Below are positions 16,870 to 29,080 of a stretch of DNA of 64,000 nt, in pieces. This DNA is from Adiantum capillus-veneris (Eukaryota; Streptophyta; Polypodiopsida; Polypodiales; Pteridaceae): NCBI GenBank assembly GCA_014529385.2, contig CM043955.1:135542108-135606107 (forward strand). The letters are read 5' to 3'. The notes below the pieces were generated by a model that saw nothing but the letters and a program-made list of their open reading frames with translations, was not told the origin of the DNA and searched no databases. Position 1 is the first letter of the stretch, and every line of letters begins with the position of its first letter. A program made the translations under genes and the position numbers.

Positions 16870-18034
16870 CCCCTTTCTATTCATTGCACGTCCTCGTGCA
16901 AGCTGTCTCTGAGGGAGTTTACTTTATTGTCTTCTTTCGAGCGTTGCAGTGAGATTTCTGAACTTCTAAGCTCTTGCTTCAATCTCGACTTTGGTTGCCA
17001 GCTCTCTAAAGGGATTATTACTGATGGTACTTTGGTAGGCGATGTGGCGGGCTGGTAGATCTTTCATCATTGGATTGAATATGAAAGAGTCCACTTCGAA
17101 GAAATCTGTCATGAAAGCTTCTTCGAAGGTCTGCATTTAATGAGAGGGCAGAAACATGACTCTTGCATAGGATCACATGATAACATTTCTGCTGGGGATT
17201 TCTGTTTCCATATTCCAGCAAATACCCCGCGTACCCTTGACAAAAACTTGCCATGGATGCTCTGCTGCTTCAATGTCTCTGAAAGTTGTAATGCACAAGA
17301 TGAGTATTTTGGCAATCTTTACTAGCATCTGACAAGCGAGATCTGGGATCTCTTTCATCATATTGATTACTCCTTTTAGAGTTTGCACCATGTAATGCTC
17401 TGATGAGGGGTTGTTACTAAGCGGTTTGTGATTACCGGGTAGTTCAGCACTGCCGCTCTTTTGCTTTGCCAACTATAAAAATTGTCCTAGGATCGTTGTC
17501 TATTGATGGGACAGTAAGTGGGGTGGATCCTGAGATGTTGGGGGGCGTTCCTATAATATGTTTCGTTAGTTGGGCGTTGATCGAACCATTTTTTTCTCTA
17601 GAGTGGTTGATTGTCGAGGATGGTTTCAATCTGAAGGGCCGTAATCGGAACCTCTCTGTAGTCCCCTCTGCTGTTTAGTTCAATTTCTGGGAGCATCTTT
17701 TACTACCATAATCGCACTTCTTGCCGCATCAATGGTAGTGAGATCATCTCGTGCCCATGATTTTTTGCTACCTCATCTAGAGTGATCATGAGGAGGGCAG
17801 CCGATTCCAGCACTTTTAGTTCATATTGCATATACGCCTTGTGTGAAGGGTCCTTTACTTCTGAGATCCAGTGCTCAATTTCATCTTTTGTCGACTTTGA
17901 GGTGGATGTCGTGGCTAGATTTGCAGATTCCCGCATGCCTTTTCCAGTGCTCGTAGTGGGCATCTCTGTTCGATGAGTTTCGAAAGCTGATTGTTCGAAT
18001 CCTTCTCCCTGCTCAAATTCTCTTGGGTCCTGCT
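16870..18034 (-). pseudogene. Decayed reading frame G, C-terminal third
   Basis: Read on the minus strand, this continues the coiled-coil of the 23.4-24.2 kb piece (RTQENLSREKDSNNQLSKL). It then gives TSTGKGMRESANLATTSTSK, KDEIEHWISEVKDPSHKAYM, LESAALLMITLDEVAKNHG and, past several stops and frame changes, SSEHYMVQTLKGVINMMKEI. Coding character runs up to the end of the gypsy LTR at about 16865. Family unknown. The three G pieces line up in order and are separated only by elements F and A. I infer a single ancestral ORF of roughly 1,000 codons. Confidence 0.5.
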
Positions 18035-18039
18035 GATAC

Positions 18040-18509
18040 TGCTACAAACGAAAAGCGTGGTGCCCCCGTAAAATACTAAAATACAATATATTGCAATCCA
18101 TGAAACACACAAATATGCTTACCTAGCACATAATCAACGATGTACGCGAACAGAGAGAGACAACAAACGAGAGAGAGGAAGAGAACATGTGCAGGCACAC
18201 CTCCTAGAGAGGAGTGCTACGCCTGGCACGGCAAGAGAGAAGAGAAGAGAGGAGAGAAGAATGAGACGGACACTGGGTGCAATCTCCCCCCGTCCAAGAG
18301 TGACCATTTTCCTCTTGCACGTATTTGTTTTATAGATTTCTTAAATGGTCAATTGTGAGTAAACTGGCCGTCCGGTCATAAATGGCCGAAGCTCATAAAG
18401 ACCACTTGAATAATACATGAAATATATTTCCGTATGCATAGGCCTAGCTCGGTCAAGCCTTTTCCACCTATCAGCTGCAATAATTACTAGAAATATCAAT
18501 TCCATTACA
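18040..18509 (-). repeat. 3' LTR of element F
   Basis: 470 bp, bounded by TGCTACAAAC and TTCCATTACA on the plus strand. It is about 96% identical by eye to the right LTR. The splice-acceptor-like TTTGCAG of the right copy is altered here. Confidence 0.88.
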
Positions 18510-21500
18510 TACCTCTCCGTTGGAAAGCAACTGTCCTCAGTTGTGAAGATAGAAATCTACAAACAATACTTGTCAAAAACAGTGATTAGTATGTTGTGTC
18601 AAAAACATCACATAATTAAAAAAAAATTATGAAACTAAACAACATTAGCTTATGCCTACCATCATCCACATACTACCTATTCTAGTGTCCCATACCACTA
18701 GAATAAGCAGTATATGTCATACACTGATGAATCGGGATATCATTGGTCACACTCATCATCATCATGATCAATTCTCATCAATCTCAAATCCAATTTCATA
18801 AATAGTGTCGTGACAACCCACAAAAAAATTCTGAGTTCAAATATCTGCCAACATATATCCATTTTAAATCCAAAATCCAAAATCCAAAATCCCCGGGTAA
18901 TAAAATCATACCAATTGCAGTGGTGGCCAGCCACTACAGCATGATTTTGTGATTGGTGTTGCCTCAACCGGCGAATCTACACCAAGAAGACGTGCTGCCT
19001 AGATCGGCGAATCTGCACTAATGCTGCCTATATCGGCGGATCTGCATTTACCATTGTGAATAGATCTGCAATTTATTAATGTGCTGCCTAAATCGGCAGA
19101 TCGGCACAGATAATTGGTGTTGCCTAAATCGGCGAATCTACACCAAGACGAGCATTTACACACTGCCTAAATCGACGGATCTGTGTGCATGTGACCAATG
19201 GACTAGGCAGGGCATAAAAACATCAAAAAAATGTACTACCTGTTTCACACCACATTGGAGTAAGATTGAGTAACAGAGTACTGACAAATTGGTATTTATT
19301 TGAAAGCACCGCGTCTCACGTGAGTAGCTGCATATCTCAATGTGAAATTATCGCAATAGCAATTTCGTTTAATACAAGTATAGAGAATGCAGGTAATTAA
19401 AAGAGCCATGCCTTCTTTCAAGAAATAAATGGTAATCAAGCTGATAAGTAAGCTAGATGTGTTGAATTTATGTAACGTTGTTGTTCTCTGTGGAATGGTA
19501 TTAAGAAATATGTGTAGGACTATGAGTATTTGAGAGAGTGTTATTAGTGTATAATTACTTATGTTTCTGAGAAGATTTTTCAAAACCAAAATGAAAATGC
19601 GGATAGAACTTACCTAGTTGCTCTCTATAAATCATTAGACTTTAGATGATGTACTGCATCTGAAATATGTAGTAGTCTGTGCGTGGGGAGAGAGATACAA
19701 ATAGGAGAGAACTGTAATTAGAAAAAGTCATTTACAATGATGAGCCTCGGATTAATCAAAAATTGAGATGGAATCAATATATTGTGGATTGTTGTTGTTT
19801 GAATAAATGGAGTAGTCCCCTTGATATCGCAAGTTGTTGTCTCTAAAGTGCTTAACATTGTAAATTTTATTATTTATAATTGTTAAAGGGCCTCTACTAG
19901 TGTTTAATTATGATATCACTAGCATACATCAGGTAAAGGCCATACTATAAATAGTAGATTGGTCCACGAATAAAAAAAACAATGCAAAATTGATTTGACC
20001 TTAGTTGCTCTTTCGGACATTGCCAATCAGACGTCAAAATATGTAAAAGAATATGCATCAAGAAAATGTCTGGCAAGACCAAAAACTTAAGCTTCTCTTC
20101 TAAACTTGTACTAGGTATGTAGTATGAGAGTCTGCAACTTATACAAATTACCTATAAGAGCAAACTAATACAATCCTTATGGATCTAATACAATGTCTGT
20201 ATAGAAAAATAAACTAAAATCAGTGTCATCGTCGTCAAGTCCCGTGGATGCCCGACATTGGGCGTCGTCGCAAAAGGTATTGCATTAGTCATGGAAGAGC
20301 TTCATCAATGTCCACCGTTGTAAGTAGTCATGTTGGGAGGATAAAGAGAGAGAAAGAGCGACATGAAATGCTATATTTCACGTCTTGCAAAGGTCTATGG
20401 GACCAAACTGATACAATCTTTATGGTTCTAATACAATGTTTGGGTACAAGATAAAATGAAATGACGTGAAAGAAAGGATTACAACTAAAAACCTAAAGTC
20501 GTCAGGTCATCATCATCGTCAATGCCTGAGGATGCCTCATGTAATGGTAATAGGTGTGAGCGGACATCACCATCAAGCCAATGGTTTGCGGGTAGAGAAA
20601 AATAAATTTTTTAAAAAAATGGATACTGACAAGTTGTAATGGAAACTTGGTTGACATGGGCGATTGTCATGAACAGATATGGCAATTTATGAATGAAAAG
20701 ATAATGATAGCAATGATAAATTTTCTTGGGACTCCTTGATTAGCATCATTGTGGGTGAGGATTTGTTTTATATTCTTGGACATTGTCACAGTCGCCTTGC
20801 CTTAGGTACCTTGTCTCATGTCGATGATGGTGACTTGGATCTTTATCGGGAGCCCATGGTGGATCTGAAGAATGGGATGCTTGCCAATATTCTTGGCCTA
20901 CATGGGTTTTGAAACCTGAAGTCACGAGCTCAGCAACCAATGGGAAGGAGCACAAGAAGTCACGGGAGTAATTTGTATAGATGAAATCATTTTTTCCATT
21001 GATGTGGTCCATTGCAAAATGACGGTTCCCAGCATATACCGCCGATAGATTGTCATATACCAAGCCGTTATGCCCTCACATCAACAAACCGAGCCGCCCA
21101 ACTATCTGCTGTCAACTTCAACGACGCCAAGAACGTGATGTGTGTATATGCAGGGCAAATAGAGCTCACAAAATTTGTCCTTCCACTAGCGAGTCGAGCC
21201 GTCCAAGGTGGCTGTAGTGAATAACCTGAAGAGGTCGGTCTATGCAACAGTTGGCAATCACAATCACTGCAAGGCACATGCTGCATACCAGAGAGGTTGG
21301 AGTGCCACTGGTCGCATGGCAGACGTAGCGGGTCAGGGAATGAATTAGCAGCCTGAGAAGGCGATAAGTGGGAAGAGCAATAGGTGGTTGAAGTGTGGGA
21401 TCCTACTGCATGGCACCATGCAAGAGATATAGATCGGTTGGGTTGGTTGGTGCAGCTCCCAAAAGGGCCATGCAAGACCAGTTAATTATGCAGCTACGGT

Positions 21501-22887
21501 AGGCGCCATCGGGTGATAGTTGGTAGCTGGTATATTCGACAAGGGAGAGATAGTGAGAGAGGTAGGGTTGGTTGGCGGCCGACGTAAGAGAGAGGGGTTG
21601 GTGCCATTGAAAATTATTGCTTGGGTCAGTTGGGAAGGCCAGTTAGTTGGTGGCAATTTCGGCAACCGAGAGTGTGTGTGTACTTCTACTACAGCACGAG
21701 GGGCAGACAAAGAGAGCAAGAGAGTGACTAGAAGACAGACAGTTGTGGCGTGGCTGCATGGTTTACGAATGAGAGAGAGTTTGTGTACACATGTGTAGCA
21801 AACTCAGGATAAGAGAGAAAGAGGGAGTGAGACACCAGTGGCCATGCATTAGTTGGTGACTTGGGCGACTTCACTACTGATCTGCATGCAACCCATTATA
21901 GGGAGCTGATAACGTACGCAAGCAAATGTGTGTGGTTGGCAAGCACACCATGCAACCAAAAGGGTGTGCATGTGGTGGTTAGATGAGGAAAAGGAGAGAG
22001 AGGCGGGTTGAATGCTGCTCGTGAAGTGATCACCACTGCAAATGATGCATGGCGACGGCTAGTGGAGAGAGAGAGAGAGAGAGAGAGAGGTGGTTAGCAA
22101 ATGAGTGTTGCGCAGCCTTGGGTGCGTAGGGGACTGGAGAGAACCTCGGACCTGCATCATCTGGAAACCTAGGTGTGCCAAGTGCAGAGCAAGTGCACGC
22201 ACCGTTGTGTGTAGGACCCAACCAAAAAACGCCTGCACCTATCTTGCTTGGTTTAACAGCATCGAGCAGCATTTTTTTACATATATTTATTATTATTTTA
22301 GAAGATTCTCCATGGTCTTGTTTGGGGTAATTTCTCGTGGGTCGTAGTCTCTTTGCTGCGACTTAATAACCTTCAAACTTGTAACTTGCATCCATTCGTA
22401 GATCAAACATGTTCAAGGAATACCATAAACTCTTGCTGCTCGAGCAATGTAAATTTAGTATATGGCCATTTTCTCATTATCTGGAGTAGCCTTTACTTCA
22501 CGATTATTCATAGCCATGGCATGTGGAGCCAATCCATGAAGCTCTTCAAGCTTTGCATATTGCAGGTATAAGGGTTTCACCTAAATTCCCTTGTCATACA
22601 CCTTAAAAGCATCCACAAAATACTTGTGATCCTTTCTCGTTCCCGCGTATCATCGTAGCTTAAATTTAATATATTCTATTAATATGTTTAATTAACGTAG
22701 TTATACTAAGAAGCACTATATCGTGATAAACAAAGGATTCTCTTCATTTTCTAAAAATCACTATCTATCTCATATAATCGATATTAATTAGTATAAATTG
22801 AAGCAATTAACAAAATCTACAAGCATAAGAAAACAAAACACTTAGCTGTTACGTGTCAAAAATCTTCATTCTTGGAGCGTAGCCTCA
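18510..22887 (-). other. Interior of element F, no coding capacity recognised
   Basis: Open frames are short, not codon-like and unlike any gag, protease or pol domain. Visible features are the six-copy 25-bp repeat near the 3' LTR, a triple AAAATCC run near 18865, and a short GA tract at 22068-22089. Confidence 0.65.
18957..19190. repeat. Six copies of a ~25-bp motif
   Basis: Variants of CCTAAATCGGCGAATCTG recur near 18960, 18992, 19022, 19083, 19118 and 19160, with irregular spacers of 30-60 bases. The array lies close to the 3' LTR of element F. Confidence 0.8.
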
Positions 22888-22899
22888 GCTCTGATACCA
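22888..22899 (-). promoter_or_regulatory. Primer binding site of element F
   Basis: The minus strand reads TGGTATCAGAGC, a 12-base match to the usual copia initiator-Met tRNA site. It lies one base from the 5' LTR and fixes the orientation of F. Confidence 0.9.
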
Positions 22900-22900
22900 C

Positions 22901-23372
22901 TGCTACAAACGGAAAGCGTGGCGCCCCTGCAAAATACTAAAATACAATATATTGCAATCCATGAAACACACAAATATGCTTACCTAGCACATAATCAACG
23001 ATGTACGCGAACAGAGAGAGACAACGAACGAGAGAGAGAAAGAGAACATGTGTAGTCGCACCTCCAAGAGAGGAGTGCTACGCCTGGCACGGCAAGAGAG
23101 AAGAGAAGAGAGGAGAGAAGAATGAGACGGACACTAGGTGCAATCTCCCCCCGTACAAGAGTGACCATTTCCCTCTTGCACGTATTTGTTTTATAGATTT
23201 CTTAAATGGTCAATTATGAGTACAAACTGGCCGGCCGGTCATAAATGGCTGAAGCTCATAAAGACCACTTGAATAATACATGAAATATATTTCCGTATGC
23301 ATAGGCCTAGCTCGATCAAGCCTTTTCCACCTGTCAGCTGCAATAATTACTAGAAATATCAATTCCATTACA
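22901..23372 (-). repeat. 5' LTR of element F
   Basis: 472 bp. In element orientation it has a TATA-like CTATAAAAC after ATAGATTTC-type sequence near 23185, and a CT-rich leader. Near its end a GTAAGC...TTTGCAG pair looks like a small intron. Confidence 0.88.
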
Positions 23373-23377
23373 GATAC

Positions 23378-24168
23378 TTTGTTTGATTGGCTTTCAGAGC
23401 TTCTACTTCCCCTCTTGCCTCAGCCAGTTGCCTCTTTAAGTCATCGATTTCCTCATCCTTGGCCTGTTGTAGGGCCCTATGACCTATCGTCATGGTCTGT
23501 CTGTCATATTTCTCTTGTTTTAGGGCCTCTTTCAACTCTTTCATTTCTTGGCTCAAGGAAGTAGATCCTGCAGTCATCGTTGAAGAGGAGGGTGTCTCCT
23601 GTATGGCCAGGAGCTGAGTGAGAGACTTGCTACATACGAGCCTTGTAGCTTCTCATTTTCTTCCTTTTCTCTGGTTAGCTCCTTCTTGCGGCGTTCCTGT
23701 TCGATCTGCAATGTGGAGTTTGCCTCATTGAATTTTTGCACTTCTTTGTAATAGTATGTTTCATTTTCTCGTTCTCTCTGCAACTCCGATTGCGCCTGGA
23801 CTTGTGCGTTCTTTAGTGCTTAAGATTTTGTTGCTGCTTTAGATGCCTCCTTTTTGTTGTCTTCTAACTCCAGCTCCTTGAGGTTGTAAAGATCTCTTTG
23901 ACATTGAAACTGGTTTGATCTTCTCTAAGTGATGGTCAATGTCAAATGACCTAACTATCTCCGCTCCTTCTTTTATGGCCGCTTGTGTGCGTGGCATTTT
24001 TGGCCCATGCTGGTCCTTTCGTCTCTGATCCGATTGCTCAGCCACCTCAGCTTGCTTTTCCTTGTGTTTCAAATCCTCTAATGAATCAGAGGTTGTGGCA
24101 GTCTTTGTTTGTGATTCTATTTTTTGATCCGTTTGCTGTTCCGTCTGCTTTTCGTCGACCCCTTGCTT
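23378..24168 (-). pseudogene. Decayed reading frame G, middle (coiled-coil) third
   Basis: In minus-strand order this gives a charged segment (EKQTEQQTDQKIESQTKTAT, DLKHKEKQAEVAEQSDQRRK) and AAIKEGAEIVRSFDIDHHLE. Long heptad-like stretches follow (LQIEQERRKKELTREKEENE; then EMKELKEALKQEKYDRQTM and DLKRQLAEARGEVEALKANQ). At least three frame changes break it. A coiled-coil structural or Gag-like role is possible. The left end is interrupted by F (GATAC) and the right end by copia A (CGATC), and the charged coil continues across both. Confidence 0.6.
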
Positions 24169-24173
24169 CGATC

Positions 24174-24452
24174 TGTAGACATGTAGTAGTGTTAGTGTGT
24201 ATACGCGCTTCACCAGGGGCACTTTTCTCCCACTAGGTTTTTCCCCCTGGACATCTGGTGTGAAAGGACACCTTATCTCTTAGGGTTTCATATAAGCTTT
24301 GTAGCTCTGAGTTTGTATACACATTATTATTCCAATACAGAGAGAGAGACTACAGAGATCTCGTACACAAGCTCTGTGTCTTCTCCTTCTCCATCTTCTT
24401 CCTACTCTGAGTTGCTGTCTTTCTTCTGTTTCTTGTTTCATCATCTTCAACA
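24174..24452 (+). repeat. 5' LTR of copia A
   Basis: 279 bp, TGTAGACATG...CTTCAACA, with a TATA-like ATATAAG at 24290-24296. It differs from the 3' LTR by two transitions. Confidence 0.96.
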
Positions 24453-24454
24453 AT

Positions 24455-24466
24455 TGGTATCAGAGC
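24455..24466 (+). promoter_or_regulatory. Primer binding site of copia A
   Basis: TGGTATCAGAGC starts two bases after the LTR; it is complementary to initiator-Met tRNA. Confidence 0.95.
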
Positions 24467-24851
24467 GAGGTGATTTCCAGAGCCTCTACTTGCGTTTTCG
24501 CGTCCGCGCGTGCAATCGCAGTTTTCAGGCAGTTTTCGGAAAATCTGCTCGTGGGAGCATCCTCGACGTTCCGGGAGTATTCTGATTAGGTGACCTGGGG
24601 TTTTACCCCCCTTTCGAAGCCGTTCGAGCCCTCAGAATTTTGTTCTGAGCAGCGTAGCAGAAGTTACTTTTCGGAGGCGTTTAGATCAAGAGGGTGTGCT
24701 TTTTGACAGATTTTCTTCAGGTAAACAGTTCTTTTGGGAAGCAGCTTGTCTTAGCTTTGTGCTGAGATTTTGTGTAGAGTTTTGCTTGCATTGGAGAGGA
24801 GATTTGTGAATCTCTTGGAGGTTCTTTTGCTCTCTTGTGTGCATCTACAGT

Positions 24852-27800
24852 ATGGCTCAATCTACGGAGAAAGAGATTTTTGGTGCGTTTACATCCGAAG
24901 ACAAATTGGATGGTACCAACTATTCTCTTTGGTCTTTTATGGCCAAAAATGTTTTGGTTGGTAAAGGATTGTGGGATTATGTATCTGGAGATGAAGTTCG
25001 TCCAGGTAGCATTGCACCTGCCACGCCTGGTCGTGGTGCAGCTGCTGGTGCAAGGCCCTCACAAGTCACTCCAGAGCAAAAGAGATGGGATACTAAAGAT
25101 GCACAGGCTATGGCTGTGATTGCCTTAACCATAAAGAGGACAATCACACCACATATCAGATCTTGCAGAACTTCTGAGGATGCTTGGAACACTCTGCAAG
25201 CTATGTTTGGAGGAAGAAACGCTGCCAGAATAGAGTTTTTGAAGAAACAACTTGACAAAATACAGATGGACGAAGGTGACGATATTGTCGAGCATCTTAC
25301 AAAAATAAGGGATCTTAAAGAGCAATTGCTTAGCATTGATGAAGTGATTCCAGAGAAGGACTTGGTTTCCAAAACACTCAATTCACTACCACCATCTTAT
25401 TTGACTTTTCAGACTTCTTTGACTCTGTCTTTGCGAGCTAATCCTGACCCTCTTCATTTTGAAGAGTTAGTGGCGTTGCTATTGCAGGAGGATCAATCAC
25501 GTAAGAACAAGTCTTTACAGGTGGATGGTATGGATCATGCTCTTGTTGTACAGAACAAAAACAGGGGTAAAGAGAGTGCTCATTACTCCAAGTCTAGTGC
25601 AGGACAATCTTCAGAGAAGTCTAAAGGTGATTCCGACAAGTCCAAGAAGAAAGGTAAATGTCACTACTGCAAGAAACCTGGTCACTACATTAGTGAGTGT
25701 AAAAAGCGAATTGCTAAAGAAAAGAAGAAAGAGTCAAGTTTGGTTGTTTCAGCTTCTGGTGATTCTTCTACAGCTAAAGAAGAGTCTGCAAACTTTGTGC
25801 AGGATTCTTATGCTTTTGTAGTATGTTCAAATTTTTCTGCTTACAGTGTTGACAAGACACAAATGATTTGGTACTTTGATAGTGGTGCATCCAGGCATAT
25901 TACTTCAAGGAAGGATTTGTTTTATTCATTGGATGCAGCTCCAGCAGGAAAGAAGGTGACATGTGCAAATAATGCTTCTTATCCAATCAAAGGTGTTGGT
26001 AAGATTTTGATTACCATTTCAGATGGTTCAGATTTATGCTTGCCAGATGTCTTATATGTTCCAGGGATCAAGAAGAATTTGTTGTCTGTATCCTCTCTTG
26101 CAAAAAATGGTCTTCGGATCATTTTTGAGGATGACAGATGTGTTGTACGAGATCGAGAGAATGGTTATTCTCTTATCACTACAGGTACGTTGGAAAATGG
26201 ACTATTTGTGCTAGATCGTTATTAAAAGCAGATTCAGGTATGTATTGCAGAAACAAAGACTCAGGCCATGCAGGATGCTGAGTTGTGGCATGCTAGATTT
26301 GGGCATGTTAGTTATGGCAGTTTGATGACTTTACAACGTCATAATATGGTGCATGATTTGTCTTTATTGGAGATGCCACCAAGACATGTATGTGAAGGTT
26401 GCGTTCTTGGAAAGATGCACAAATTTGTATTTTCGCAGGATGGTTCAGTTAGAGCGACACGAAAGTTGCAACTTGTACACAGTGATGTATGTGGTCCTAT
26501 GAGGACGCCATCTATAGGAAACAGCCTTTATTTTGTGACCTTCATTGATGACTTTTCCAGGTTTTGTTGGGTGTATCCACTCAAAGCAAAGTCAGATGTG
26601 TTTGCAGTTTTTCAACATTATGTCGCCATGGTTGAAAATGAAACAGGTTGCAAAGTATAGTCTCTTCGTACCGATCGAGGAGGTGAATACATGTCAGGTG
26701 CATTTAAGGATTTTTTGGGAAAGAAAGGCATTAAACACCAATGCACTATGCCATACACACCACAACAGAATGGTGTTGCAGAAAGGAAGAACAGGTCTTT
26801 AATGGAGACAGCTAGATGTATGCTCAAGGCTAAGAGTTTGCCTCATAAGCTATGGATGGAGGCAGTTGCTTGTGCAGCACATGTTTTGAACAGGTGTCCT
26901 ACTCGTGCCTCGAAGACCATTACTGCATATGAAGCTTGGTATGACAAAAAACCTTCAGTTAGTTATCTTCGTGTTTTTGGTTGTCTTGCTTATGCTCACA
27001 TCCCTCAGCAGTTACGTGGAAAGCTTGATGATAAGGCAATCAAATGTATATTTGTGGGGTACAGTAGTGGAAGTAAAGGTTATAGACTTTACAATCCTGC
27101 TACAAACAAGATTTTTGAAAGTCGTGATGTAATTTTTGCAAAAACTACTGCTCAACCTATGGTTGCTTTTGATGTACCTCATATGCAGACACATGATGTA
27201 TTTGAAGGTTTGCTTCCTTCTTTTGTGGAGAATCAAGAATCACAACAGGTTGATAATCTTGATCAATCTTTTGATCAACATGTGACACCTCATGATGTAG
27301 AGGAAATTGTGCATGAAGAGCAAGAAGTTCTCAGGGAAGAAAGAACCTTGCCTAAATGGGTTCAAAAAACTTTGCAGGATAGCAAGTTGGATGCACCGTT
27401 GCCACGAAAAACACGTGCTGGTACTACTTTTGGCAGAGAGCAAGTAGATTTGGCTTGCTTTAGCACTCTTTGTGATGCAGATGAGCCTGATTCATTTGAA
27501 CAAGCTTTAGAGTGTGTTCAGTGGAAAGATGCTATGCAGCAAGAAATTGATTCTATTCATAAGAATCATACATGGGATCTAGTGGACTTGCCTACAGGTA
27601 AAAAGCCTATTGGTACAAAGTGGGTTTTTAAGGTAAAAAGGAAACAAGATGGTACTATTGACAGGTACAAAGCAAGGCTTGTGGCAAAAGGCTATGTGCA
27701 ACAGAAAGGCATAGATTATGATGAAACCTTTGCTCCTACTTCTCGTGCGTCCACAGTTAGATCACTAGTTGCAATTGCTGCTCATCATGGTTGGAAAGTG

Positions 27801-29033
27801 CATCAGTTGGATAATAAAACTGCTTTTTTGAATGGTGATTTGCAGGAAGAAGTTTATGTAAGTCAACCAAGTGGTTTTGTTGTAAAAGGTCAAGAGCAAA
27901 AGGTATGTAGATTGCGTAAAGCTTTGTATGGTCTCAAACAGGCTCCAAGAGCATGGTATGAGAAGATACATACTTATTTGATTGGCCAGGGATTTCAGAA
28001 TAGTCCAACAGAAAGTACTTTGTATGTCAAAAAGAGAGATGGAGTTCTCATTATGCTAACACTTTATGTGGATGATATGCTTCTTACAGGCAATAATGCA
28101 GATGAAATTGAAGCGTTTAAAGATGCTTTGAGAAAAACCTTTGAGATGTCTGATCTTGGTTTGCTACATTATTACTTGGGTATTCAGTTTGTGCAATCAG
28201 AGGATGGCATATACATGTTGCAGGCAAAATATTTGCATAAAATTTTGGACAAGTTTGGTATGCAAAATTGTAAGCCAATCTCTACACCCGTAGAAACTGG
28301 ATCAAAGTTGAGCATGCACGATGCTGGAGAACCTTTTGATGTACATACTTATGCAGCAGCGGTTGGTTGCTTGATATATTTGGCAGGCAACACTCGTCCA
28401 GACATTCAATTTGGGGTTTCACAAGCAAGCAGATTTATGCACAGCCCAGGTATGCATCATTGGCAAGCTGTGAAGCGCATACTTCGTTACCTTTCAGGTA
28501 CCCCTAATCTTGCCATGTTCTTTCCAAGGGGGGATATGTATGGAAAGCACAGTTCTATGCAGCTTCTTGGTTACAGCGATTCAGATTGGGCTGGTGATTT
28601 TGACACACGACATTCCACAAGTGGCAATTGTTTTTTCTTGGGAAATGCATGTATATCTTGGCTAAGCAAGAAGCAACCCACAGTGGCTACATCAACTTGT
28701 GAAGCTGAGTACAGGGCAGCTTTCACAGCAACAGTTGATTGTGTATGGATACGCAGGTTATTGGCAGATCTTTGTGAGTGTCAACAGGCACCCACTACCA
28801 TTTTCACTGACAGTCAGAGTGCTATGGCAGTTGCAAGGAATCCAGTATTTCATGCAAGAACAAAGCACATAGAGGTTCACTACCACTATGTCAGGGAAAG
28901 GCTACATGCAGGGGAGATCACACTAACTTACTGTCCTACACAGGATAACATTGCAGATCTATTTACGAAGGCGTTATCACGAGAAAAGATTGAAGCTTTC
29001 CGAAAAGCTTTGGGCTTACTCTCATACACATGA
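24852..29033 (+). pseudogene. Copia A Gag-Pol polyprotein with two in-frame stops
   Basis: The frame starts at ATG 24852 (MAQSTEKEIFGAF). Earlier in-frame starts lie in the leader. Gag holds a CCHC knuckle (CHYCKKPGHYISEC, residues 270-283). The protease active site is DSGAS at residue 343. Integrase has the GAG-pre-int HARFGH motif and Asp-Asp-Glu in HSDVCGP, RTDRGGEY and GVAERKN. RT has YVDDM at residue 1074, and RNase H has SDSDWAG, CEAEYRA and TDSQSAM. The frame is continuous for 1,393 positions except for TAA at 26223-26225 (residue 458, between protease and integrase) and TAG at 26658-26660 (residue 603, inside integrase). No frameshift is present. Each stop is one C-to-T change from a Gln codon. 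Confidence 0.93.
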
Positions 29034-29069
29034 TGATCTGCTACCTTGTACGGATTCACACTATCACTA

Positions 29070-29078
29070 CAGGGGGGA
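29070..29078 (+). other. Polypurine tract of copia A
   Basis: AGGGGGGA just before the 3' LTR. The same motif stands before the 3' LTR of copia B. Confidence 0.85.
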
Positions 29079-29080
29079 TT

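Larger units (their letters stand above)
18040..23372 (-). mobile_element. Non-coding LTR retrotransposon F (5.3 kb, minus strand)
   Basis: Two direct copies of a ~470-bp sequence (18040-18509 and 22901-23372) begin TG and end CA. The element is flanked by the 5-bp duplication GATAC (18035-18039 and 23373-23377). On the minus strand, 22888-22899 reads TGGTATCAGAGC, the initiator-Met tRNA primer site, one base from the right-hand LTR. The right LTR is therefore the 5' one and the element points left. The two LTRs differ at roughly 4% of positions. The 4.4-kb interior has no gag or pol homology that I can see, so it resembles a LARD-type non-autonomous element dependent on a copia-like partner. 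Confidence 0.88.

Noticed and set aside
18957-19190. CRISPR-like array
   Set aside because: Repeats are imperfect and spacers irregular, and the host is a plant; they are internal repeats of an LTR element.
21068-21475. 135-aa minus-strand ORF within element F
   Set aside because: Low-complexity composition and no retroviral or host domain; treated as chance.
24455-24466. tRNA-like signal at TGGTATCAGAGC sites
   Set aside because: These are primer binding sites next to LTRs; no tRNA cloverleaf is present.
26223-26225. RNA editing as an explanation for in-frame stops
   Set aside because: Stop-removing U-to-C editing in ferns is organellar; these are nuclear elements, and simple mutation explains the data.
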